From an uncultured Eubacteriales bacterium (GTDB taxonomy: Bacteria > Bacillota > Clostridia > Lachnospirales > Lachnospiraceae), in assembly GCA_949284175.1 (NCBI GenBank), contig CASDVE010000020.1, positions 1 to 62,369 on the forward strand: a DNA stretch of 62,369 nt. The letters run 5' to 3'. Below the pieces are notes generated by a model. It searched no databases, was not told the DNA's origin, and worked only from the letters and a program-made list of their open reading frames with translations. The stretch's first letter is position 1, and the number at the start of each line of letters is the position of its first letter. This document shows, piece by piece, positions 7,913 through 16,608 of this stretch. The position numbers were made by a program, and so were the translations under genes.

Positions 7913-8911
7913 CTATGAATATTTTTGATATAATTCTTCTAAGTTTTTCTCATATATAGGATTGATTCTACGCCGAACTTCATCCTCAAATAACCACTGA
8001 TACGCTCTTTTTATTCCCTCTTCCAATGAAATATTAAAATTCCATTCCGGTACGAGTTTTCTTACTTTAGTTGTATCAAATAAGCTATCCATTAATCTTT
8101 GTTCCACTAAGTCTCTACTTTGAAAATAATTGATGCTGAGGGATTCTTCATATGGAATATGAATTACTTTCTTATTCTTTATCTTCAATGAGTCAAATAA
8201 AATATCTGCAACTTCATTCCAAGAATAACTTTCTTGTGCCATAATTTGGAATGTTTCTCCAATCGCCTTTTTCTTGCCAAACAGACCAACAAATGCCTTT
8301 CCAAAGTCTTCTGAATGAGTAAAAGTCCATCTATTTTGTCCATCTCCAAATATTAAAATTGGATATCCTTCCAAATATTTTTTAGAGGCTGTAAAACAAT
8401 TATGCCCAACTGGATTTGGAATAATAACATCATATGTATATCCCGGTCTTACAATTGTAATAGGAAAACCTTCTTTTTGATAAGCGGAATTAAATACTTT
8501 TTCTCCACCTATTTTTCCCTTTACATAATCCCCTGCTTTTTCCTCTAAGGTAATCTTGGATTTTTCTGTAAATGGTAATTTTGCTCCTTTTCTTTCATAG
8601 ATAGCCTCTGAACTAATATATATAAATTGTTTTGTATGGTCTTTAAACAATTCTACATCTCTCTTAGCATCTTCCCCATTATAACAAATAAAGTCACATA
8701 CTACATCAAACGCTGTTCCTTCTAACAGCATTTTCATTTTAGTAACATCACGGACATCACAATCTATCTTATAAACACCGGATTGTATTTTACGTCTTGT
8801 ATTTAAAGTTGCTCCTCTGTTAATTTCATAAACTTCATATCCTAAATTTAGAGCTTGTTGCACACACTGCCAACTTATGTTCCCATTACCACCAATAAAT
8901 AAAACTTTCAT
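7913..8911 (-). CDS. NAD-dependent epimerase/dehydratase family protein (atypical SDR)
   Basis: About 332 residues from the ATG at 8911, placed 6 bases after GGAG; an in-frame ATG 12 bases earlier overlaps that site. The nucleotide loop is FIGGNGNIS (GGxGxxS), an atypical SDR form. ISSEAIYE and a downstream YVKGKIGGEK segment occupy the active-site region, but no standard YxxxK is obvious. It may be a sugar-nucleotide reductase or epimerase, or a non-catalytic dinucleotide-binding protein. It lies between the radical SAM pair and the C-methyltransferase in the same transcript. Confidence 0.7.
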   Translation of the reverse strand: MKVLFIGGNGNISWQCVQQALNLGYEVYEINRGATLNTRRKIQSGVYKIDCDVRDVTKMKMLLEGTAFDVVCDFICYNGEDAKRDVELFKDHTKQFIYISSEAIYERKGAKLPFTEKSKITLEEKAGDYVKGKIGGEKVFNSAYQKEGFPITIVRPGYTYDVIIPNPVGHNCFTASKKYLEGYPILIFGDGQNRWTFTHSEDFGKAFVGLFGKKKAIGETFQIMAQESYSWNEVADILFDSLKIKNKKVIHIPYEESLSINYFQSRDLVEQRLMDSLFDTTKVRKLVPEWNFNISLEEGIKRAYQWLFEDEVRRRINPIYEKNLEELYQKYS

Positions 8912-8925
8912 TCTTTTCTCCATTT

Positions 8926-9927
8926 TTATAATCGTTTTAAGAGTTCTTCAGCATAATTATCAATATTATCTGGTGCTCCCTGTTTCATCTGACCACATTT
9001 AGAGCAGATAGGATGTTGCTTTCTCTCACCTCTTAAAAACATCTTCTGATATTCTTTTAGTATTTTTCCATTCCAAATATCTTTTAAAGATTGTGTTTTG
9101 GCATCTCCTATTACAAGCTTTCTGTGCCAATCTAAAAAGCATAAGCTAACTGATCCATCAGAGTTCACATACATACAATAAAATGTATATGGGCACACTA
9201 ATACTTCTTCTATTTTTTGTCCATATATTCCAAATTCTTCATTTACTTTCACTTGATTAATTTCAAACGTTGGCCAACAATCCATAACATGTTCTATAAA
9301 AATTCCATCTGTAATATCACCAAATGTATCTAAAAAAATCTGTTTTTCTTCCTCACTAATAATATCACCATTGATCTTTACGATCATTTCACACTGTTTT
9401 CTGTGTTCATAAAAGAAACGAATATTTTCTACATATTTTTTAAAATCCAATGGATACTTTGAAAATTTTCTATACTGTTCATCTGTTACACCTTCCACTG
9501 ATATATTGATCCTATCTAATCCAGCGTCAATGATAGCCAAACTTTTTTCCGGCGTTAATAATGAGGCGTTTGTAGTAGTATCCACTCTATCACAACATCC
9601 TGATTCCTTTGCATAGCGAACCATATCCGCAAAATGTGGATTCAATAGAGGTTCTCCATCTTTATATAGGCGAATTACTTTTACCTTGTCTTCAAACTTA
9701 CAAATATCATCTATGATCCTTTTATATAACTCAAAGTCCATATTACCAAAATTTCTTCCCTTAGTTTTCTTCATTAACTCTCTATCTCCAGTTGGACAAA
9801 ACTGGCATTGGAAATTGCATAAATCACTAGGATCAATATTAATAATAAATGGTGTTCTAAGAGGAATCACTGTTTCTAATTTTGTTCTATTTTTTAAGTC
9901 AATTCTTGGTTTTATTTCTGCTTTCAT
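8926..9927 (-). CDS. Radical SAM/SPASM enzyme (copy 2)
   Basis: 333 residues. The 4Fe-4S cysteines for SAM cleavage are in CNFQCQFC (CxxxCxxC) near residues 37-44. A SPASM-like C-terminal cluster region follows (CPYTFYCMYVNSDGSVSLC, then a CSKCG block). It overlaps the preceding paralogue by 4 bases (ATGA), so the two are translationally coupled and share the same layout. Such enzymes do radical chemistry on peptides, sugars or nucleotides. In a glycan island, deoxygenation, epimerisation or C-methylation of a sugar is plausible, but the substrate cannot be read. Confidence 0.8.
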   Translation of the reverse strand: MKAEIKPRIDLKNRTKLETVIPLRTPFIINIDPSDLCNFQCQFCPTGDRELMKKTKGRNFGNMDFELYKRIIDDICKFEDKVKVIRLYKDGEPLLNPHFADMVRYAKESGCCDRVDTTTNASLLTPEKSLAIIDAGLDRINISVEGVTDEQYRKFSKYPLDFKKYVENIRFFYEHRKQCEMIVKINGDIISEEEKQIFLDTFGDITDGIFIEHVMDCWPTFEINQVKVNEEFGIYGQKIEEVLVCPYTFYCMYVNSDGSVSLCFLDWHRKLVIGDAKTQSLKDIWNGKILKEYQKMFLRGERKQHPICSKCGQMKQGAPDNIDNYAEELLKRL

Positions 9928-10931
9928 TCTTCTTTACCTTCCATTTTCTTTAATATTCTTTCTGCTGCCCAATCTATATTATCATAACATCCATGTGTAA
10001 TCACTTTACAATTCTTACACATAGGAAATATATTTTTTCTTCCCTTTAAATGTTCCAATTGATACTGTATTACTTTTCCATTTCTCCACAGTTCTTTCAA
10101 ACTTTTTGTTTTACAATCCCCGAGTAACTGTTTATGTTGCCAGTCCCCTACACAAGTTGAAATTGTTCCATCTGAATTAATCATCATACTGTAAAAAATA
10201 TATGGACACACTTTTCTATCCTCCAACATCTGACCATAATTTCCTATTTCTTCATATGGATACCCATACTTTTCTAAATCAAAATTTGGCCATGCTGGAG
10301 ATAATCGTTCTAAAAACACTCTATCTGCAAATTCACCAAATAATTCTAAAAATTTTTGCTGTTCTTCTTCTAATAAAATATCTTGAATTGATTTAATATA
10401 AATCGTACAATTCCCTTTATTTTTACATAGGTCTCTAATATTTTCTACATATTGTTTAAAATCTATTTTCCGATTTGTATGTTGATATATTTGTTCTTCT
10501 GTTATTCCATTAACAGAAATATTAATCTGATCAATTCCACTATCAATTAGCTTTCTATTGAATTCTTTATTCAATAAAATACCATTTGTCGTTGTATCAA
10601 TTCTATTAAAGTTACCGTATTTTTTAGCGTAAGAAACCATCTCGCTAAAATTTTTATTTAATAATGGTTCCCCTTCTTTATATAAACGTAGAACACGAAT
10701 TTTTTCCTCGAACTCATTGGAATCATTCACAACTTTTTTAAATAACTCCATATCCATAAACGTTTGACAACGTTTCGATTTCTCTATCAAATCATCATGT
10801 CCTGTTGGACACCATTGACATCTCAAATTACAGTAATTAGACGGATCAAGCAAAATTACATATGGCGTTTTTAAAGGAAGTTTCTCTCCTAATTCTTCTC
10901 TTTTTTCACTTAACCTAGTTTGTATATTCAT
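9924..10931 (-). CDS. Radical SAM/SPASM enzyme (copy 1)
   Basis: About 335 residues from the ATG at 10931, chosen because GGAAGAG lies just upstream; an in-frame start at 10961 overlaps the preceding gene. The radical SAM motif is CNLRCQWC, followed by PTGHDDL, and the C-terminal cysteine region includes CPYIFYSMMINSDGTISTC and MCKNC. It is a paralogue of the next gene (same KTPYVILLDPS/RTPFIINIDPS lead-in, YKEGEPLLN/YKDGEPLLN, RIDTTTN/RVDTTTN blocks). The pair probably acts in turn or as a heteromer on a glycan precursor. Confidence 0.8.
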   Translation of the reverse strand: MNIQTRLSEKREELGEKLPLKTPYVILLDPSNYCNLRCQWCPTGHDDLIEKSKRCQTFMDMELFKKVVNDSNEFEEKIRVLRLYKEGEPLLNKNFSEMVSYAKKYGNFNRIDTTTNGILLNKEFNRKLIDSGIDQINISVNGITEEQIYQHTNRKIDFKQYVENIRDLCKNKGNCTIYIKSIQDILLEEEQQKFLELFGEFADRVFLERLSPAWPNFDLEKYGYPYEEIGNYGQMLEDRKVCPYIFYSMMINSDGTISTCVGDWQHKQLLGDCKTKSLKELWRNGKVIQYQLEHLKGRKNIFPMCKNCKVITHGCYDNIDWAAERILKKMEGKEE

Positions 10932-10951
10932 GCTCTCTTCCTTTCTATTCA

Positions 10952-12048
10952 TTAATAGCAATATAAAATCGTTTCCACACCATAGGCTGAATGATGTAAT
11001 AAGTCAAAACGATAATCCTCTCGTAATCCTTTGACATATTCAAAAATTTCCCATAAATCTTCTGCTTTATGATAAACAGATAAGGCTAGCAATGGTTTTT
11101 CTTTCTCAATTAAATTTTTCGCACCTTTTAATAACTCCAATTCAAATCCTTCAACATCCACTTTAATGAATGTCGGTTTTTCCATTTTGGTTTCAAAAAA
11201 TTCATCTAAAGAAATGCTGGATACCTCCATAGATTCTTCTGTTGAAGGCTCTAATAAAAAGTTACAGCTGGATAAATTATTCATGATATTGATTTTCAAT
11301 TGTTCACTTTTTTCTCCAACCGCATATGGAACTAAAACAATCTGATCATCTGCTAATGCCCATTCTCTTTTTAGACGCTCCATTCTGTATTGCATAGCCT
11401 CCATCTGCTTTTTTCCAGGCTCAAACGCATAAATTTTATGAAAAGCTCCAAATCTATTGAATAAATATCGTTCTATGGTATCACCAACATATGCACCACA
11501 ATCTACCAAAATATCATCTACTCTTCTATAAGAGAATTGAGGGATAGCAAAATATTGATTTGCCTTATAGATTTTTTCATATTCTCTGTTATCATCTGAA
11601 ATACCAGCTTTTAAAATCCCTATCAAAGTCTTCTTTGATTCCTCACTCTTTAAAGAATGATATAAATTTTCTAATTGCTCAATAGCAAAACATCGAATAT
11701 AAGCCTCTGATGTTATACAAAATATCTCTCCCCCCCCCCCCAATTTTTTGAACATTCAGAAAATATCTCCTCTTTTTTTCCTTTTACAGCATTTATAATA
11801 AGAATCTTTTCATCATAAACAAATTTTTCTGGTGATATACATGGAATTCCATATTTTTCTATGAATGTTTTATCTCGTTGTTTTTTTATATCATTATCTA
11901 AAAAAGCTAGTATTTTTCCACCTAAAAAACTCAATTTTTTTTAAATATATTCATACGCTAATATTCCATTCATTCCAGCTCCAAAAATAACAACTTCTTT
12001 ATACCCTTCTATTTTTTTCTTTAATTCACGCAATTCATCAAATACCAT
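10952..12048 (-). pseudogene. FkbM-type methyltransferase, interrupted by TAA and by a poly-G frameshift
   Basis: The gene can be followed from an ATG at 12048 (GGAGGGA upstream) with an N-terminal nucleotide-binding segment (VVIFGAGMNG). It meets an in-frame TAA at 11941-11943, resumes in the same frame with ILAFLDNDIKKQ, then shifts frame at G12 (11730-11741). The C-terminal 260 residues hold the FkbM methyltransferase core (VDCGAYVGDT SAM motif; IKVDVEGFELELLKGA). Ten or 13 G would join the two halves in frame; 12 does not. The FkbM half could start alone at the ATG at 11755. Either a phase-off gene that also carries a nonsense change, or a decaying gene. Confidence 0.75.
11730..11741 (-). 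repeat. Homopolymer tract G12 (C12 on plus strand)
   Basis: Twelve consecutive C on the plus strand inside the FkbM-type gene. The upstream frame enters as TGG and runs into a TAA 18 bases past the tract. The FkbM frame enters as TTG. The two frames join only if the tract length is 1 modulo 3 (10 or 13). Confidence 0.9.
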
Positions 12049-12067
12049 TTATTTTCCCTCCATTTTA

Positions 12068-13585
12068 TCAATATTTTTGAGTTGTTAGAATAAACTCTTT
12101 TGTTATTAATCGAGCCAAATTCATATCTTTATTATCACTCATTTGAATATACTTCAATATTTTATTTATTTTTTCTTGTTTCTCAATGCTCAATTGTGTT
12201 CCATTCATATCTATATCTATAATTTGACCATAGCATTCAACATTACTCATTAATTGTTCTAATGAAATATGATAAAAAATATTTTCTCTAACTTGTTCAC
12301 GCTCTCCAAAAATATTCAATACTTCCATATAGTTAAACGTATTTTCCAATATTAGAAAAAGAATACCTCCTCTTTTTAATACTTTCATGACATCTTGAAG
12401 TATAACAAATGGTTCATTATAAGAATTAAATGCCTTTCCTAATATGATATAATCATAACTTTCTTCTGGATAACAAAGTCTAATTCCATCTTCCCTATCA
12501 CAAATCACGCGACCATTGCAAATTGAATACAAATCTTCTCTATATGTTGCATCTTGTGTAAAGGCTTGTAAATTAACATCAAATATATTATTTCTTCTTA
12601 AATGATTTTTTAATTCCAATAAAATATCACCACTTCCAACATCAATTCCAAGAATATTCACTTCTTTTTTGTCATGAACAACAGGAGCTTTTCTAAGACT
12701 TTGAATCCAAGAACATATATTATTATCCCAAGCATCCACACCATGATACTTTTCCATAAAATTCTGTCTTCCTATCTCTAAAGACTTCTGAAATTCTACT
12801 GGTTCTTTACTTTCTAAATTCCTAAAATCATGATCATGATGAATCCAAGTATCCCCTGCCAGGATTAGTTTATATCCAAATCTTCTTATGCGATAGGAAA
12901 TGTCATCATCCCCAAAATCATGAAAAAATCCAATATCAGAAATTGGAAATCCTACTGTATACAATGCCTCCTTTCGATATAGAGTTCCTAGTGTGATCAA
13001 TCTCATCCTCTCCTCCCACTTCGTCGGATCGGATTGATTAAATTGCTCTGCCTTTTTTTCCATCTCCTCATAATCTTTAAACAGCAAATCAACTTGCTGT
13101 AAATTACTCACATTGGAACTAACAGCATTGACCATACCAATTCTTTTATCCGATTTCATACAAATGAGCATATTCTTTAGCCAGTGAGGTGTTAAGACAA
13201 GATCCCCCGGTATTAACACAACATAAGGTGCTAATTCTAAGTTGTGAAGCACACATGCTGGAAATGCACTACCAATATTTTTTGTAATTCTTATGATCTT
13301 TTTTGGCTCATAATCAACTTGTTTAAAATATTCTAATGTCTCATCCTCCGAACCATTATCAACTAACAATAACTCATAGTTGATCCCTTTTGTATTGCGA
13401 AGAATACTTTCTATACATCTCTTTATTTTATCTATTTGATTATATGCCTGCACTAAAATTGTAACTTCTGGCATTCCTTCTTTATATTGCATTTGTACCA
13501 CATTTTCTCTTCCTTCAAAGAGAGAATTTGCAACCTTAGGTGCCTCATAGTCGTCTGTATTTATATAGTGAATTTCCTCTCTCAC
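12068..13585 (-). CDS. GT2 glycosyltransferase fused to a SAM methyltransferase
   Basis: 505 residues, two domains. Residues about 40-290 are a family 2 GT-A glycosyltransferase (VTILVQAYNQ, LLVDNGSEDET, an acidic DDDISYRI segment near 230, and HHDH). Residues about 310-450 are a Rossmann methyltransferase-like domain (ILGIDVGSGDILLEL, YDYIILGKAF, VLKRGGILFLI). One protein may thus both add and methylate a sugar, or use the second domain for binding only. No membrane span is seen. It lies downstream of another GT2 gene in the flagellin-proximal part of the glycan island. Confidence 0.8.
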   Translation of the reverse strand: MREEIHYINTDDYEAPKVANSLFEGRENVVQMQYKEGMPEVTILVQAYNQIDKIKRCIESILRNTKGINYELLLVDNGSEDETLEYFKQVDYEPKKIIRITKNIGSAFPACVLHNLELAPYVVLIPGDLVLTPHWLKNMLICMKSDKRIGMVNAVSSNVSNLQQVDLLFKDYEEMEKKAEQFNQSDPTKWEERMRLITLGTLYRKEALYTVGFPISDIGFFHDFGDDDISYRIRRFGYKLILAGDTWIHHDHDFRNLESKEPVEFQKSLEIGRQNFMEKYHGVDAWDNNICSWIQSLRKAPVVHDKKEVNILGIDVGSGDILLELKNHLRRNNIFDVNLQAFTQDATYREDLYSICNGRVICDREDGIRLCYPEESYDYIILGKAFNSYNEPFVILQDVMKVLKRGGILFLILENTFNYMEVLNIFGEREQVRENIFYHISLEQLMSNVECYGQIIDIDMNGTQLSIEKQEKINKILKYIQMSDNKDMNLARLITKEFILTTQKY

Positions 13586-13614
13586 ACTTTATTCCTCCAC
13601 AATTGCCACATATT

Positions 13615-14940
13615 CTATTTTTTATTCTTTTCTTCCTCTAACACATATTCCTGTTCTTCTTTTGTCATGATGTTCCACATCTTTTCACTTAACTCTGTGT
13701 ATTTAACCGCTTTTGCGGTTTTCATAATATAATATTTATTTTTAAACAAAGTAAGATCATATAAATTTCCTAAAAATTGATATACACCTTCTACACTCTC
13801 TTTATTTTCATAAAAACTTTCAAGCAAAATAGATAATGCTCTAACATCATATGGATACAGCCTTAATAATAACACAAGATATTTGACCATACCAACTAGA
13901 TTATTATTTTCTTTATGTAAAACAGCTAAATTTTGATAAATTAATTTTAAATTCGCATTAACGTGGACTGCCATATTTCCATCTTCTAAGCCTTCCATTA
14001 ACTCTAGCGTTCCTTCTAAAAATTGTAATGCAATATCTTTCTTATTTATATTTAAAAAGTATAATCCTACTACCAATTCCACATCCGGATTGTTCACTTT
14101 TAATGTTCGATATTTATTATATAATTCCACTACCTTTTTTTGATATTTTTCAGAATTTTTCATTCTCGTATAAACTTTTATCATCCCCACTAGAGCAAAA
14201 AGTCGCATATCCACACGAAGTTTCCAATGTTCAATTACTTTACCATATGCTTTTAACGCTTTTTCGTACTCTTCTCCTATGGCATAACTATCTCCCAAGT
14301 AACACCACCATTCATCATCCTGTGGATGTTCTTCAATCTCTCTTAACAATAGTTGTACATTTCTTTCTGATTTTGACTTACTTACTATATTTGATTTTTG
14401 ATATCCTGTATGCAATATAGATACTTCTTCACTCACTATTCCTGGAATAATACTTCCATCCAAACTTGTCAAACACTCATGGATTCTATTTTTATATCGT
14501 ATCATAGGAGTATTCATAAAAAATCTTTCATTCAACCCCCCTGACTGTAATATATTATATTCATTTAAATTATAAATTCTCATTCGCAATGCTTGAATAT
14601 TTTTACCTTTTTGATTGGCTTCATAAATATTATTTAATAGTTTAACTAAATTTTCCAAATCTTTTTCATGAACGTATTCATCTGCATCTAAAAATGCGAT
14701 CCAATCCCCTGTCGCCTTGCTGAGTGCAAAATTCTTTGCAGCCGAAAAGTCATCATTCCATTCAAAATGATATACTTTTGCTCCTAATGCCTTCGCAATC
14801 TCTACCGTTCTATCCGTAGACCCTGTATCGACTACAATCTGCTCATACATCAATTCCTTTCCCCATGATAAAGCTCGCTCAATATCAGCTTCTTCATTTT
14901 TTACGATCATACATTGTGATAATTTTAATTTTAAATCCAT
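13615..14940 (-). CDS. GT2 glycosyltransferase with C-terminal TPR-like repeats
   Basis: 441 residues. The N-terminal GT-A domain has CMIVKNEEADIERAL, VVDTGSTDRTVEIA and the DXD-type motif FLDADEYV near residues 80-87. The C-terminal half is helical with TPR-like segments (WWCYLGDSYAIGEEYEKALKA). GT2-TPR proteins next to flagellin genes in Clostridia are candidates for the first sugar transfer to flagellin Ser/Thr, the repeats binding the protein substrate; here that is inferred from position. The ATG follows TAGGAGGA, and the gene starts about 120 bases after the flagellin terminator. Confidence 0.8.
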   Translation of the reverse strand: MDLKLKLSQCMIVKNEEADIERALSWGKELMYEQIVVDTGSTDRTVEIAKALGAKVYHFEWNDDFSAAKNFALSKATGDWIAFLDADEYVHEKDLENLVKLLNNIYEANQKGKNIQALRMRIYNLNEYNILQSGGLNERFFMNTPMIRYKNRIHECLTSLDGSIIPGIVSEEVSILHTGYQKSNIVSKSKSERNVQLLLREIEEHPQDDEWWCYLGDSYAIGEEYEKALKAYGKVIEHWKLRVDMRLFALVGMIKVYTRMKNSEKYQKKVVELYNKYRTLKVNNPDVELVVGLYFLNINKKDIALQFLEGTLELMEGLEDGNMAVHVNANLKLIYQNLAVLHKENNNLVGMVKYLVLLLRLYPYDVRALSILLESFYENKESVEGVYQFLGNLYDLTLFKNKYYIMKTAKAVKYTELSEKMWNIMTKEEQEYVLEEEKNKK

Positions 14941-15062
14941 TTTTTCCTCCTAGCAGTATAGAAAATCATAAATATAAAGATTTTTCTTTGTACTTATGGC
15001 TACCTATACATCTAATCCATTATTTTTTTCATATACGAAATAAAATTTTTCTATAAGATAAT

Positions 15063-15106
15063 AAAAGGTGGATATGGACATCCACGCAATTCCATATCCA
15101 CCTTTT
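15063..15106 (-). terminator. Flagellin transcription terminator
   Basis: A perfect 16-bp inverted repeat (arms 15063-15078 and 15091-15106) with a 12-base loop. On the minus strand the stem ends in a T-run, 39 bases past the flagellin stop codon. Strong intrinsic terminator separating flagellin from the glycan genes. Confidence 0.9.
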
Positions 15107-15144
15107 AAATTGTATCGAATTCTTATTACGAATTAATTCATCAA

Positions 15145-15966
15145 TTATTGTAATAATTGAAGAACGCCCTGTGGCTGTTGATTTGCCTGTGCAAGCATAG
15201 ACTGAGCGGCCTGAACAAGGATGTTATTCTTTGTATAAGCCATCATTTCATCAGCCATATCAACATCACGAATGCGGCTTTCAGCAGCTGTCATATTTTC
15301 TGCTGTTGCTCCTAAGTTATTAATTGTATGCTCTAAACGATTTTGAACAGCACCTAACTGACCACGTGTTGAAGAAACTGTATTAATGGCTGTTTTAAGT
15401 GTATTAACGGCTGCTGATGCTCCTGTCTGTGTAGAAATATCAATTGCAGAAATACCAAGTCCTGCTGTATCCATACTAGCAACTGCAAATGTTAACTGAT
15501 TAAATTTCTCTGCTGTATCACCAATCTGTAACTGCATATTAGTCATAGATCCATCTAATAATTTTGTTCCATTGAAGTTTGTGCTCTTAGAAATACGATC
15601 GATTTCACTATTTAATGCTTTAATCTCTTCTTGTAAGTTTTTACGGTCGGTAGCATTATCATAAGTACCATTAGCAGATTGGTCAGCTAATTCAACCATA
15701 CGATTTAACATAGAATGAACTTCTGTTAACGCACCTTCTGCTGTCTGTACTAAAGAAATACCATCATTAGCATTTTTTTGAGCTGTTTCAAGACCTGTGA
15801 TCTGTGCTCTCATTTTTTCAGAAATAGCAAGACCAGCTGCGTCATCACCAGCACGGTTGATTCTGTAACCAGAAGATAACTTCTCTAAGTTTTTAGAAAC
15901 TGAGTTATTGTTAGTTCCTAATTGTCTATAAGAGTTTAAAGCTGCAATGTTGTGTTGAATTCTCAT
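15145..15966 (-). CDS. hag: Flagellin
   Basis: 273 residues, so mostly D0/D1 with very little variable domain. The conserved N terminus ([43 protein letters not shown] with the usual TLR5-contact region) and C terminus ([41 protein letters not shown]) are intact. It is exported by the flagellar type III system and polymerised under the FliD cap, aided by FliS. A sigma-28-type promoter lies 246 bases upstream, a structured leader with a CsrA-type hairpin lies between, and a strong terminator follows. The adjoining glycan genes suggest it is glycosylated. Confidence 0.97.
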   Translation of the reverse strand: MRIQHNIAALNSYRQLGTNNNSVSKNLEKLSSGYRINRAGDDAAGLAISEKMRAQITGLETAQKNANDGISLVQTAEGALTEVHSMLNRMVELADQSANGTYDNATDRKNLQEEIKALNSEIDRISKSTNFNGTKLLDGSMTNMQLQIGDTAEKFNQLTFAVASMDTAGLGISAIDISTQTGASAAVNTLKTAINTVSSTRGQLGAVQNRLEHTINNLGATAENMTAAESRIRDVDMADEMMAYTKNNILVQAAQSMLAQANQQPQGVLQLLQ

Positions 15967-15970
15967 AATT

Positions 15971-16008
15971 GTTTCCTCCTTGAATTAAGTAATCGGGATT
16001 CCTTTCCC
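15971..16008 (-). promoter_or_regulatory. Probable CsrA-binding sites and ribosome site of flagellin mRNA
   Basis: The ribosome site AAGGAGGAAAC (15971-15981) carries two GGA motifs. About 14 bases upstream in the mRNA, GGGA-AAGGAA-TCCC (15995-16008) forms a small hairpin with AGGA in its loop, the standard CsrA target shape. In Bacillus subtilis CsrA represses hag from two such sites and FliW relieves it. Both csrA and fliW are encoded at 22934-23603 here. Binding itself is inferred. Confidence 0.7.
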
Positions 16009-16022
16009 TAATTTTACATAAG

Positions 16023-16193
16023 TTTAAATTTAATTAAATTTAAATTCATCGGTTCATACTCAATTATTCTTATGCAATTGGTTATGAACTAAAAAACTTA
16101 TCATTCATAAGTTTTCTGAATTATAAAATATAACATTTTCATTTTTGTTTTGGGCCCTACAAAAATGATTCTTACAGGCTAGCTATTCTGTAA
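16023..16193 (-). other. Structured 5' leader of flagellin mRNA (four hairpin-forming repeats)
   Basis: Four inverted repeats lie between the promoter and the CsrA hairpin: a perfect 22-bp A/T palindrome at 16023-16044; AAAACTTAT/ATAAGTTTT at 16093-16115; ATTTTTGT/ACAAAAAT at 16141-16166 with GGGCCC in its loop; and TTACAG/CTGTAA at 16172-16193. No reading frame is present. They may stabilise the mRNA or mask the ribosome site. Confidence 0.55.
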
Positions 16194-16211
16194 TTTCTTG
16201 TTACATCTACA

Positions 16212-16238
16212 TTATCGGCATGGTGAAAAAAAAGTTAA
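16212..16238 (-). promoter_or_regulatory. Sigma-28 (FliA/SigD) promoter of flagellin
   Basis: On the minus strand, TTAA (16235-16238), a 15-base spacer, then GCCGATAA (16212-16219), a full match to the sigma-28 -10 element. Transcription would begin about 240 bases before the flagellin start codon. Confidence 0.85.
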
Positions 16239-16257
16239 CTCCTTTTTTAAAAAAATT

Positions 16258-16608
16258 TTATTTTTTAGGAATTTCTACTTGAACGGCTTCTTTTTCTTCC
16301 TGTTTTCCTATCTGCTCTTGTACTTTTTGTCTACGCTCTTTATTGGCAAACCCTAGAAAATAAGCATAAATGTCCACAACAGCTCGATATAATTCTTCTG
16401 GTATCTCACTTCCAAGTTCTAATTGGGTTAGAACCGTAGCAAGAGAATTATCCTCATAGACCGGAACTTTATTTTCATTGGCAATCTCAATCATTTTTTC
16501 TGCCATATAACCCGTTCCTGATGCAACAATGATTGGTGCCCGATTTTTCTCTTCATCATAAGAAAGAGCAACAGCTCTTTGTTTGATCACTTCTTCAAAT
16601 TTTGACAT
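16258..16608 (-). CDS. FlhB C-terminal homologue (FlhX/YlqH type)
   Basis: 116 residues. It matches the cytoplasmic C-terminal domain of FlhB (AVALSYDEEKNRAPIIVASG aligns with FAVALQYDAEKHSAPIVVAKG of the FlhB encoded at 41596-42660; then EELYRAVVDIYAYF). It has no membrane segments and lacks the NPTH self-cleavage motif, starting just after that point. In FlhB this domain sets export specificity; the free form can substitute for a cleaved fragment in some bacteria. It overlaps the FliK-like gene upstream by 14 bases and lies just upstream of the flagellin promoter. Confidence 0.85.
   Translation of the reverse strand: MSKFEEVIKQRAVALSYDEEKNRAPIIVASGTGYMAEKMIEIANENKVPVYEDNSLATVLTQLELGSEIPEELYRAVVDIYAYFLGFANKERRQKVQEQIGKQEEKEAVQVEIPKK

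Noticed and set aside
11713..11934. Independent 73-residue protein
   Set aside because: It is the 5' part of the FkbM-type gene, ended by the G-tract frameshift, with no ribosome site of its own.
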